DNA of 64,000 nucleotides from Anadara kagoshimensis (taxonomy: Eukaryota > Mollusca > Bivalvia > Arcoida > Arcidae): the NCBI GenBank assembly GCA_021292105.1, contig CM037861.1, positions 43,896,310-43,960,309 on the forward strand. Direction: 5' to 3'. Of the stretch, positions 34,852 to 47,056 are shown piece after piece. Position numbers and translations under genes: made by a program. Under the pieces are notes generated by a model. That model was given only the letters and a program-made list of their open reading frames with translations. It was not told the DNA's origin and ran no database searches. The first letter of the stretch is position 1; each line of letters opens with the position of its first letter.

Positions 34852-37034
34852 TTATTTCGGTGAATTAATATTAAATATCAGTATTAATATGTATATTAAA
34901 AAACATACATAATTTTCGAGCACTTTTGATCGGATTCTGTAGTCTGTCGCTTTTTTTTCTTCTCTCGAGTACAGCTATATTATTAATTTACCCCAAATGG
35001 ATTTTAATTCATATTTGTATTAGAAATTATCCCATTTTTATTTTATTTTTAGGTTAAAATCAATATATTATTAGAACACGTTTTCGAGTAGAATTTTTGT
35101 ACAACGAAAAATATCAAAATACAGGTCTAAAAATAACTTCTTTTTGTCTCTGAAATCAAATATTTCACCCCAGTATTACTTGAATATGAAAACGTTTGTA
35201 AACAATTTCCGAATTCTAATTAAAATCAATAGCTTCCCTATTCGCAGTAAGTTTAATTTAATAATAATAATGGAAATTGGAGTTTATGTTGGTGTAATAT
35301 TTTTTTATCAATATTGTTTAATTTTTTTTTTTCGATAGAGTACTGGACAGATTTCCAATCCCCATTTTGTTAAATCTTCAATTTTGATTTTGTTTCAGTT
35401 TCCATGATAAATTTAAAAAAACGATATTTAAATTTTCATTTACTAATAATAATTATTTTATTACGCCTAATTTTAATGAGCTGAAAAGAACTCATATCAA
35501 AATGTGATACCAGTGGATTATACCCGACTAACTAACGGCTTAATCAAAACTCGAGGGAAACTTCTTTAATTTTTTTCACAATAAATTAATATCGGTTAAA
35601 GTGTGATTTACATCCCCTCACATACCAGTAATTAAGAGATTATCAATATGCTACATGGCAAGCAACATCCTGTTTAGAAGTAGACATCTATCACCTGTAA
35701 TCAACAGGGTTTACCTTACAATTTGCAACATTAATTGACACGTGTGTATAAATCTTTATGATATACCCGATAAAAGTTATTTGTCGTTTTTGACGGATTC
35801 TGAAAGATGTGTTTGAAAAAATAAATGTTAAATTAGATTAGTTGATTTGAATAAGAGACATACAAGTCTCGATTTGTGTGAACATATGAACTGGTGAACT
35901 GACTGACTGACGGAATTAAATTAATTTTGAATATTACAATTGTTAAAATCTATGAATTTTTTTATTTGACTGAATCCATTCATAATAATTTAATTGTCTG
36001 AAATGATTATACCACTCTTATTTCCCTGACTTTCTCGTATATAAAAAATAGCCCCAATACATTCAAAGCAATTACTGTATTTCCATAAATTGAGTGCACA
36101 TGGTTTTCATCATTTATTTCTTTCAATTGAAAATGTTTCCATTAAACTATCAATAAATTGCATATTAAATGCACTGACCTAACCAAATTATATTTAAATG
36201 ACAAAAAAAGTTATTCAGTTCATCTGTACATAGAGAAATTTTGGGAAAATTCGACGAAGTTTATACACCAATTGGGCCTCATTCAAAGTTACATCAGGGT
36301 GTTTAGGGTCAGGTAGGTCATTGTTGTTCGGTTTTTTCATATTTCATCATGAATATTCCAACTATGACATAATTATAATATTTATAGTAAGAAGGTACAG
36401 AAGGGATAATTTTGACATGGTTATATTAGTTGTTTTGTTAAAAACTTCAAAAATTGCTCTATGTACAGAATTAAATTCACTTATGGATGAATGAAAAATA
36501 TATTTTCCTATTAGGTCAGTATATTTTGTATCAAGTTTTGACAATATTTTGCGAGTTTGTTGGAAAATACGACTTTATTCTTGCATTTTCCATGTGCACT
36601 CAATTTGTAGAAAGTTGCATAAGGGACTTGTGTAAATCTGGCTTTAATTTGTTCTTAAATTTGTGAAAAAAATTTTTATCGTTCATTGTGGTATTATTAT
36701 ATCAAAATTTCACAAAATATATTATATTGACTTGAAATCAAACTTTAAAACCCTTCAAAATGGCACACAAACCCACATGTTACATATGAATACATATATA
36801 GGTAATGTGTCTTTCCTCAGCAGCTTAACACCATGTACGTCATCAATTAGGTCGCCGGAAAGTTACGAGCGGTGTCGGAAATTACCGAGTATTAGAACTT
36901 CGTTCAGGTAAGTTTTTAGTATATTACAGGTAACTGTAATGTCTGAAAACCCACCAGACACATCAATATTGACAACTCTACCCATAGGAATGCAAATTAC
37001 AAAATTCATAAATTTGGTGACCGGTGACCTTTAA
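34172..37034. mobile_element. Nested TTAA-target element with AGGTCACC ends
   Basis: TTAA at 34172-34175 and 37031-37034 flanks a perfect 18-bp inverted repeat AGGTCACCGGTCACCAAA. The repeat holds two tandem GGTCACC units, so it is partly self-complementary. The interior is very AT-rich, with TTTA runs at 34460-34850, and has no transposase. TTAA duplication fits piggyBac or Kolobok; the end sequence itself does not decide. Confidence 0.75.
36820..36918 (+). other. Exon-like patch with strong splice donor
   Basis: A less AT-rich stretch (reading frame ending RSPESYERCRKLPSIRTSFR) runs into CAG|GTAAGT near 36907. It may be a transposon-internal or captured exon. No protein family was recognised. 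Confidence 0.25.
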
Positions 37035-37087
37035 AATACCGTACTATACTCGTACTTGGTATTAATAAACCCTTATTGACAGCAATT

Positions 37088-37160
37088 ACCTGCGTGGTGT
37101 AGTGGGTATACGTAGTGACTAGTAAGTCTTACATTGTTGGTTCGAATCCCAAAGTTACAA
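37088..37160 (+). repeat. tRNA-like sequence, pseudogene or SINE head
   Basis: A box-like TGGTGTAGTGGGTATACG and B box GGTTCGAATCCC are in proper order and spacing. The T-arm and acceptor stems do not pair properly, which argues against a working tRNA gene. Confidence 0.5.
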
Positions 37161-37391
37161 TTTATTTTTCAACTTATTTTATTTTAATAAAATGTATATT
37201 TTACGGTTTTATTTTTTTTTATCTTACTTTGTGTTAGAATATAAATGCAATATTATTTATTTCTACCACAAATAACATAATAGAAAGACAAGCACGCATA
37301 TTTGTTTTATACATACAATATAAATCCAGTTTAAGGCCACGTGTCATTTCCCGTGTGTTTCGTGTACGATAAACACGTACTAGTAAACAAA

Positions 37392-38110
37392 ATGCAAAAA
37401 AAAAAAACATTAAACTGTTCTAAGTGCAATCAAGAACGCCATAGAACGAAGAAGGCCATAGACGAAAAGTCGGGGTAGGTTTCATATGTGATGAATGTCA
37501 CTAGCTGGACAAGACTGAATACTAGTATCATGAACCTGCGATTGGTCGAATAGAATTGAAATCTGAATGTATAGACCTACCCATTTTGAGGTGCGGCAAA
37601 TAAATTGCCATTTGCTTTATTTTCAAAGAAAAAGTTTTGCCATGAAACTTGCACCAATTCAGGCAAGAACTGACATTTTCGTCAGACAAGGTATCTTTGT
37701 ACCATCTGGTGTTCGCATATCTAGACAAAATATAAAACCATCAGTAATCTTTGATGCTTCAAAGATGAAAAAAGTTTCATCAAGTCTACATACAACGGAA
37801 ATCACCGAATTATTGAACAATCTCCAAATAAGAATATTTTATAGTAAAAGTAAAGAAATTGATTTCGATTATACAAATGACCTTTCTGATGATGACATCA
37901 TCTTGTAACAAAGGTTATATCAGTAAAGTCCACAACACTGAGGGCTAAAAGCTTTGCGTTAGGACTGCTCTTGACAAAGCTTCAAACTGGTCTTTACCAT
38001 GAAAACTTAGCAACACTATGTTGTCTGAAAAATGCTCCACAGGTGTCAAGCATTTTCTCTGAAGCACACCTGGTTCTAACAACAGTTTCCTGAATGCCTT
38101 CTATCACTGA
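37392..38110 (+). pseudogene. Broken DDE_Tnp_4-type transposase
   Basis: Three pieces in order. First, from ATG 37392: a Cys pair LNCSKCNQERHR, then a stop. Second, 37567-37908: RTDIFVRQGIFVPSGVR, then HTTEITELLNNLQ, then IDFDYTNDLSDDD. Third, from about 37940: SFALGLLLTKLQTGLYHENL, then ATLCCLKNAPQVSSIFSEA. The last piece resembles the helix-turn-helix region before the nuclease domain of ISL2EU/HARBI1-like (DDE_Tnp_4) transposases. The nuclease core is missing. Assignment is from memory of family patterns. Confidence 0.55.
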
Positions 38111-38614
38111 TTTCATCTAAACACAAATATGACGGCCTAAATCGAAGTATTCTGCTATGAAATCACACTGACAATAGTCACAACGTATACGCATTATGAC
38201 GCAAAACATAACAAGTCATTGTGACACTAACCCGAGTTTTGTTTTTGTGCTGGCAAAGTAATGACAATTTCTGACAGTCAGTATCGCTACACTTTGGTGC
38301 AGAATAACAAACATCTAAACTATATAGACAACTAACCAACCAGTAAAATCAGCTTCCACACACGTCATTATAAAAAAGGGGAAAAAACGTATATATTTAC
38401 ACAGAGATTTATTTGCGCTTGGCCTCGAAGTAGTGACGGGTATAGAGGCCTGAAAAGGGTGTAACCTAGTTTCTTGCGTATATATTTCTATAGGCGGATA
38501 GCTCGGCGTTTTGGGAATCATTCTTTGTATTATTTGCTTGTTTTGTCTTTATGTGTGTTTGTTAACATTTTCTTGTCTGCTCCATAACTCTTGAACGTTA
38601 TGAGAATATGGATG

Positions 38615-38703
38615 AAAATTTCAATGAATGATTGTCATATTTAGAGATGAAGCAATGCCATTTTCAATGAATGATTGTCATATTTAGAGATGAAGCAATG
38701 CCA
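38615..38703. repeat. 45-bp tandem duplication private to unit B
   Basis: The segment with AATGATTGTCATATTTAGAG through GCAATGCCA is present twice here and once in unit A near 12990-13030. Confidence 0.85.
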
Positions 38704-38929
38704 AGGGGTCCAGGTCAAACATTAAGACCATGGCAAACAGAAAACTATAAAATGTTTGGTTTCTGCTGAAATTTCTATGACAGCTTCACAATAATTAAAC
38801 TGTGGATTGTAACCAAACTAGTAATGAAAATTCATCATATTCAGCAGATGAGAAGAGTCCAATGTATTCATAAAGGCCAAGGACAAATGTCAAGGGACCA
38901 AGGTCCTACCGATTTACGACTTATTCTTT

Positions 38930-39556
38930 TGACCATGTGCAGCCAAAATTATCTTTTGACCTGAAACGCCCCAAACAAAGCGCTGAATACTGATGCTGTG
39001 GTTGCCATTTGTTCATCGGTAAGAGATTTGGGAACCTAACGTGTTGTAAGCATGCACATACCTAAACTATCATGTACGATTGTTAAAACGCTACCGCTTG
39101 AAATGCCGAATGTATGTGCTATTTCTTCCACCTGAATTCGCCTTTCAGATTATACCAGATCCCGAACTTTGTTACTCAATTCTTGGTCGGTGGCACCCAG
39201 TGGGCGTCCAGGCATGGCTTCAACTTCTACAGAAGTTATACCGGGTTTGAATTCCCCTACCAAGTATTATTCCTGATCATAAGATGGTGCATAAGACCTT
39301 TGTATTTCCTTGCCTGTTTTATTTTTTAAGTACATGTACAAGTATCGAATTACAGCACGATACTCAACTTTAGACGAAAAGCATGCCTTTGCATCACTAA
39401 CCATGTTTGACATTCAATATCTTCTTAAAGAATGACTCGGTAGATGTGCAATTTTGTTTCCGGTATAAAACGTATTGAAACCAGCCACAACAATCATGAT
39501 CATGTTGCACATCTTGAATAGGATAGGCTGGTTACTTATTGAGTTGACCTCGTAAC
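38930..39556 (-). pseudogene. Mariner transposase relic, N-terminal half (unit B)
   Basis: Counterpart of 13270-13882, with MPGRPLG and the ISRG-type helix-turn-helix region on the minus strand. The terminal repeat near 39530-39554 reads GAGTTGACCTCGTA. Confidence 0.8.
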
Positions 39557-39749
39557 AAAAAGAAGGAAGTCAAAGGAAAAAATACTACAAATTTAAGGTC
39601 CTTTAAATATACCTGAACCATCACATTTTGTTTATCAAGTAACTGTCAAGCCAAGATTTTTATAATCAGAGACCTCAATATTTCTTTGTCTTATTTTCTT
39701 ATTTCTGTTTTTTGTTGTGGCTTGTTCTTGGTTGATTGGGTTATAAAAA

Positions 39750-40992
39750 AGTATATATAAATGTACAATGAACTTTTTCTTTTTAGTCTCATATTTCCAT
39801 ATTGTATTGGGTTTCATCTGTAGAGAGCAGTTGAAGGGCTGAAATCCAAAATGTGCCCCAATACTGTGGTCAAACAGTAAACTTAAACTGGAGCACAGTT
39901 ATAAAAACATTACATAAATAACAAACATAAGATCATATTAATTCATTAATTTATTCATTTACAAAATATTTTAATAATGAGTTAAGTTTGTGGCATCTTT
40001 TTCAAATCCACAAAAACTTGATAACAATTCTACATAATCATAAGCCGAGCAACAAAATTGAAAAAACAAACTATTCAATTCTATGTTTAATATTAACAAA
40101 TATTTATATTACCTGGCATATAATAGTTTTGTAATCCATCAACAGTTTCATTCTAAACATTTTTTCAAATGTACCCTTGTGTAAACAGAATGTTTCTTAA
40201 TTTTCTTTTATTGACAAGTAAGTAAAAATGTGCTTGATACATTCCATTAAAAATAAACTTTCAGTAAGATAACAAATTTAAGTGTGACAATTATAGCATT
40301 ACATGTAGTTTTCAAGAAACTGAAGAAAAAAGATTATTGAAATCACCATACATGGATTATTGGATGACAAAGATTTTCTGAATATCAAAACATGATTGAA
40401 ATATAAAGTACTTCAGTCATGATTGTAAGCTTCATATAATAAAACCAAAAACATCGAAATTCATGCATGTAAACATGAAACAAAAAATAACCAAAATTAC
40501 AAAAAAAAAATTTAAAAAATGAATGACAATTTAATAAACATCAACATAATAAAATGCAAATTACTATGATAAATAGGTTTCTTCTTGTGTTTATTACAAT
40601 CATAAAATTTTAGTTTAAAATATATCTTAACATTTTTCTCATAAAAATTCATAATGAATCGTACATAAAAATACTTTTAAAATAATAACATCAGTGATAA
40701 ATATAAAACTTCTGAAATGTTGTGAACTTTATTGATAGTATATTTCAGTTACATTCAATGTTTCAGCCTAAAAACTTCAATGTAATGAGAACATAATTAT
40801 ACATTTAATTTCATCCACTATGTTATACATTGTATTTCCATTCTCTTATGTTTTTTCAAAAACTTGTAACATTTTGAAATAATATCTAAAAATTCTTGAA
40901 AATAAAATTAACCTTCTTTATAATTAATTTTCTTACATATTAAAATTGATTCATAAATATAATTTATTCAGAAGTAAAAATGACTATTTACA

Positions 40993-41030
<38 letters not shown>

Positions 41031-44000
41031 GAGAATTTAATTTAGAAAAGAAAAAAGTTTCTTTTTAACAACTTTGTCCAGAAGTAAGGATACACTTGTA
41101 CAATATGCTTCTCTAAATTTTGAGTTAAAGTCAAAACATATCTTCAATATTACATTTAACTCGCACTTTGATCCAACAAAAAGCCCTTGTTCCAAATATA
41201 ACATGCCATTCTTAGTTTTTCTTCATTTCTTTTCATAACACAGCCGTTTTACAGTACCTAAAACAGATCTGTTTCATAGAATGACCCTTAGTCAAAACAT
41301 TTCCTAATAGTTATAATACAGCCATTTTACAGTACCTAAAACAGATCTGTTTCATATAATGACCCTTAGTCCATACACAACAATTGGCCCTTCTTTGTTT
41401 GTTTTTCCAAATTGTTATAACACAGCCATTTTACAGTACCTTACACAGATCTGTTTCATATAATGACCCTTAGTCCAAACACAACAATTGGCCCTTCTTT
41501 GTTTGTTTTTCCAAATTGTTATAACACAGCCATTTTACAGTACCTTACACAGATCTGTTCGTTTATTTACATACAGACAGGCCTATTTACAAATATATAC
41601 AAATTTTTACATGATGAATATCTACAATGTTTACAATAATTACATGATAAATATGATTTGATTTAATATACAAGTATATACAATATGTAGCACTTATCAA
41701 CATATCCAACAATAAATTCCTTCTGTAATAACAAGGGACATAAATCTTACTTTTGCTTATGTCTTTGTAATGTAAAACAGCAAAATTTTAAGGCTGCCTA
41801 GAGTTGTCTCTTGTATTTCGGAGGAATTTGTCATCAGATAATTAGTTATTAAATTTAAAAACAAAATCTGAACAATTCTTTGACAGAAGACTGAAGCAAA
41901 AATAAAATTTACAATGAACACTTACAACACAAAAACTAAAAATTTTCAATGAATCAAGGCATGTTATTCCATCATCGATTTCAGATTTCATTACCAATTG
42001 TTCGAAACTGTTAAATCAATAACATATATAAAAAAAACTGATAGACCAATTTATTCATCAGAATCAATCATTGAAGCCAATCTGAAATTGCAGATCAATT
42101 CTTGGTAGTAATAAATCAAACTACAAAATTCACATTTAGGTAAATATTTAAAAAAAAAATCACATTTAACATTTAAGTTTTGTTTCATTTTTTGGTTTTT
42201 GCCTGATTCTTTATAAAATGATAAAGAAACTTTTTGCATAATTGTATTGGTGTACGAATTATGGGTAAAAGTTATATTAATGAGTCAGACTGCCTTTCAT
42301 GTCTACCCAGTAAAATTTGTGCATGATTTTATTAACATGGTTTATGTTTATGGTTTAAACTCTAAAAAAAATCAACTAAATAAATAAACTCTATATGCTT
42401 ATAATAAACCTATATATAACATCAACAACAAAATACTAAGGTGATGACCAAGCCTAATAATAAAAACAAACTACATATCTCTAACAATTTTACACCTTTA
42501 TCAATGCAGGAAGTTAATACATCATAAATAAAATGGTTTTCTTTAATCATAATTAGCACATGACAAATTGGACACAAAATTCTAACATTTGCAGTTATAT
42601 TTGTTGATCTAGCATCAAACTCTGGAGTGACAACTTTATATTACTCTGCCACTGCTTAAAAACCTGATTTTTTAAAGAAAAAAATCTAAACAAATATGAA
42701 CTTTATTTGAATTTTTTTCATATTGGTAATAAGATTAAGAGAATATTTATTGCTTATTCTTTACATCAACATAAAATTTTATTAAAAAAAAAAAAAAACG
42801 GTTGTTTTCATGTTATCAAAACATTTTCGAAAATAAAATACAAAATTGTCATGGCTGAAATTCCAACATTTCAAAAAAATGAACAAATCGTTTTTTTTTT
42901 TTTTAAAATAAACAATACATGTATTTGCAGAATACCCAAACAAAAACTAGTACAAGCATATAAACTGTCAAAAATTAATCAGGTCTAACATTGTTACAAA
43001 TATAATAACTACTTCTTTACATCACAATAACAAAATAAAATACAACTCAACAAAAAACTAAGCATTAAAACATCTTACACCTGGACCTGGTTTTCTATTT
43101 GTCTTTATTAAGGCAGTGACAAATTGTTGATTTAATTCTTCTCCAAAAACCTGAGCATTTAAAACTTCTGTAGAAATGTTTATTGTGGATTTTTAACGTT
43201 GTGTAATGGTCATATGATTGGCAACTTGATTAATATTTCAATTAAATGAACGGAGAGAATTATCAACAACAAAGAAAGTCATTTGTTTTCAGAAAAAAAT
43301 ATAGACCTGAAGATGAACTGGCCAAAACTCTTAAAATATGGGTTTGAAAAATTGGGGAAAAACTGGCCAAACTCCATAGTTAATATCAAACCACATGGTA
43401 TGAATTTCATTTAAAAGGTATGATGTAATGATGGAGCAGAATGTACACAGTTATCTGTTTTCAAACTGAAGGGAAACTGGCCAAAAATCTTAAAATATCA
43501 TATGGGTTTGAAAAATAGGAAAAATAACCAAACACCAGAGTTAATAATATCATTTGGGCCTCATTTAAATGAACCAAATGGAATAGATTTCATTTGAATA
43601 GCAAGTTCTAATGTTGGAGACAGACATATTTTATATGATAATATATAATTTTATCCCTGAATTCATTTTGGACCATGTTTCAAAGTTTTATTTCTGAAAA
43701 AAATCCATAGGATTATAGTCACTTTGAACACATTGGTGTCAACATACAATAATGATGATGATGATCTTTGGATATCTAATTTAAGCATGAAAATTAATAA
43801 CATAAACAGGATTCATACAGGAGGGGGATTGAAGTATAAACTTATGGGTTGCCACCCTGTGTGTTTAAAATGTAGTATACAGTATCTCGTCACTGGTATC
43901 AACATGAATTATAATGATTTAACCAGTATTTATTAATGCAATGTAGTCTATTCTACATGTTAGTCATACTGTGGATTTACAATATCATCAAGCAATACTG

Positions 44001-45988
44001 AATGTACAGGGAATGGAAATGGAGTAGAATAATCTATTGGATTGCAACTCTGTGTGTTTGACGTGTAGTAAACAGTGTCACTGGTATCAACATGAACATT
44101 AACTTGATAATGATAAAAACAGTAATTATAAAAGCGATGAAGTGTGGTTAAGTTGTTTGCCCTGTGCATTTGGAATATCATCAAAATATCAATAATAGTT
44201 CCATTTGCTGCCATTTGCATTTACATACAACATTAATGATGATTCCTACGAAAAATGCATATGCATAGATATTATTAAATTATACCACTGTATCCAACTG
44301 ATACAACAAAATTAATGATTCTGCAAGAACAGGACGTTTCTCTCAATAATGGAAAACCCAGATTTGAAAAAGTATGACTTATTGCTTTTTGTCTGATTGA
44401 AAAGGGGTTTTCAACACTACAACTGGTAAATGATGAGATGGAAAAACTAAAGTAAGTATTTATGCAAAACATGCAAAAACATTGCCATTCAGCAGTTAAT
44501 TCCAGTGTTGTCCATAGGCTGTTCTGTCAATATCTTTTGATGGAGAAAAAGAAAGAATTGTGCATAGATATAATAATGTTGATAAAGTTAGTATTTTTCA
44601 AACATGGTTATAATGTTTCTTTACCGAAGAAATATAAGAATTGAAAGTATAGTCTTCTGGTCATAATATCTGTTACTCTGGTGGTAGTAAAAATCATATA
44701 AAGCAACATTGTAAATTACAACTACAAAACATGATATGGTCAAAATAAGATATTGCTCTACAAGATCAGAATTCCTCAGGTTAATAATTTAGTATAATGG
44801 TTTGTCAATATTTTTACTTCTTGTGGAGAAATGTGCATAGATATTACATGATTTATATAGAAAATTCAACACAAGTAATCAAGACAAAACTGACCATACA
44901 ACATAAAGGATGTGAGGACTAAAAAAGTACAAAAGATGTCTCAACAGAAATAAGAATCAGCATTTTAAAAATAAAACCGGGTATAGAATTTTCAACACAA
45001 GAAATCTGAACTAAAAAGACTGTACAACATAAAGGATGTTAGAACGAGAAAATAGAAAAGTACAAAAGATGTCTAAAAGTAGAAAATACAAATTTAACAG
45101 AAAAAAGAATATGCACTTCAAAAACAAAAACCTACAAAATTGGAAAAGGTAAAAAGGTGAATAATGATTTCTATGATCAAGCTGCTTGTATTATTAAGTC
45201 TACAGTGTAAATTTCACTCGGGGCTATAAACTTTGCTGACATTATACAGTTGCTATTGCAAAAGGTTGATGTGTAATGAAGCCATTGCCTATTTGTATGA
45301 CATATGTATTGCAATATAACAAGCTAATAAAATTTATTTATTTACTAAAAGTAGCAATGAATGTCTTTTGACATATTCTGCATGAATATATATTTTTATA
45401 AAATGATATTTAGCAGCAAGAATTAAATATGATTTGGGTTTATGAGGTGTAAAGTAAAACAGTTATGCATGCCTTTGTGCAATCATGTTAAGTCAATTCT
45501 TAGCGTGCATAGCATGCTTTAGTTTATATCTCATAATTCTGTACAACTATGACTAAAAGGGAGTCAACTCAAGTTGAAATTTAGTGAAACGATAATAGAT
45601 GCTGATGAAAAGCATGTCAGCTGCTTTCCATGATATTGAAATATTAAAATGAAGATAATCTCATTATACTGTGGCATAACTTTTCTTGGAATAAAAAAAA
45701 CAATTCATTTATGAATTTTGACAATGATACATTAAAATTTTCTTTCCGGAAAAAACGTAAATATCAAAACAAACAAAAACAGACATAAAATAATTCATCA
45801 ACAAATAAATAACACATAAATCAGTATTTATACTATCTACGTAGATATTTACAATTTTAACACAACTGTACAACAATAAAGCACTAATTTTATAGCCATG
45901 TCCAAACTCATTGTCTTGTTGCCTTTAGACTTATCTGAATGCAAATTATGAATCAAAGCAATTAAGAGTTACCATGGATCATTAGGTT
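39750..45988. other. Gene-free interval (unit B)
   Basis: Counterpart of 15898-22230. It holds the (GT)n tract (40995-41025), the roughly 104-bp tandem array (41241-41540) and the conserved hairpin (41711-41830). Local tandem duplications private to this unit lie near 43300-43560 (CTGGCCAAA blocks), 43850-44190 (CACTGGTATCAACATGAA) and 44870-45120 (ACAAAAGATGTCT). Confidence 0.5.
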
Positions 45989-46590
45989 TTATTACACCTT
46001 ATGTAAATATCTAGCAATTTCATTGGATAAGAGCTATGTAACAATTTGTACTGTCACATAAAATTTATAATGTCACATAGCGTGTGACTATGTAAGAGTA
46101 CTTTTGTTCGAGTCGCCTCCATTCACTTGATCACATCAGCGCTTTGAATGAAACATGTTTTCAGTTGTGTCTAAGCAAGCGTCTTATTGTTATTGATATT
46201 GTTACATTCATCTGTAACAACAACAAAAGATATTTGCAGAGGCTGACAATGAGTATTTTAACAATTTATTAGAGTATAGAGACTCTGCATCGTTTCATAA
46301 ATTTCTCAGCTCAAATGACTGTAAATTTGATGCATTCCCGGCTGATAAATTGGATAAAAATTGATATAGACGTTACTAAAATCGAAGGATGCACATCATA
46401 TATTGGTAAAATAAAACAAACACTCGGTGTAATAAAATAAATATTACATTTCTGACAGGGTGACAGTACATATTGGCACCTCGAGGAAGCATTGTTTGCC
46501 GAGGCGATAACGGAGGCTGACAATGCTTTTCCAGAAGTGACAATATTTACTGTCACCCTGTCAGAAATGTAATATTTATATGATGATAAC
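45989..46590. mobile_element. Unit B-only insertion with terminal hairpin
   Basis: Unit A lacks this segment near 22250. At its right side 46440-46476 and 46541-46576 form a nearly perfect inverted repeat of about 36 bp (TTTCTGACAGGGTGACAGTA facing its complement) around a 64-base loop. A short frame at about 46215-46373 (IFAEADNEYFNNLLEYRDSA) is protein-like; it vaguely recalls the start of Crypton/DUF3504 recombinases but is too short to assign. Confidence 0.5.
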
Positions 46591-47056
46591 AAAATTGTTT
46601 AACCCATGTGTTTCATACTCTTAACATCTGCAAGAATATCAGTTGTTGTCTTAGCCAGATGTTTCAAACTCTTTTTTTCTAAAAAAAATTATCAAAATTC
46701 ATAAGATTCTCTAACATTTCAAACTTGTGTTACAGTCCTTTGAAGAAAATAAAGGAAAGCTTCTTTAGGCACTAACATTTTCCTTCTTCCAAAGAAAAAA
46801 TAAACTTACTTATAGTTATTTGCAAGATAAAATTATATCAGGCATTACAAAAACATGGTATGTTCCATATGTTCCAAGTGATGATTAACTTTTTGCCTAC
46901 ACTTAAAAAATGCTTGTTTCATACAGTTTCTGGAGAACAATGAAAACTGGCCCAGAGCCTTATTCCATGTTAATGACACATTTGTAGAGTTTGACAATGT
47001 CTACTACAAAAGGTGCTTATTTTTTACAAATTGATTTCAACAGGCTCAGTAACAAA

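Larger units (their letters stand above)
33787..38521 (+). mobile_element. ISL2EU/HARBI1-like DNA transposon relict
   Basis: Present only in unit B. Terminal inverted repeats of 34 bp with one mismatch lie at 33787-33820 and 38488-38521; both read inward from CCCAAAACGCCGAGC. They may extend five bases outward (AAAG). No clean target duplication is visible against the unit A site near 12892. Inside are a nested TTAA element (34172-37034), a tRNA-like sequence and a broken transposase (37392-38110). Confidence 0.75.

Noticed and set aside
37088..37160. Functional tRNA gene
   Set aside because: A and B boxes are present but the T and acceptor stems do not pair.
46311..46592. 93-codon minus-strand frame
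   Set aside because: It runs through the foldback hairpin and has no domain; the opposite strand has the more protein-like snippet.
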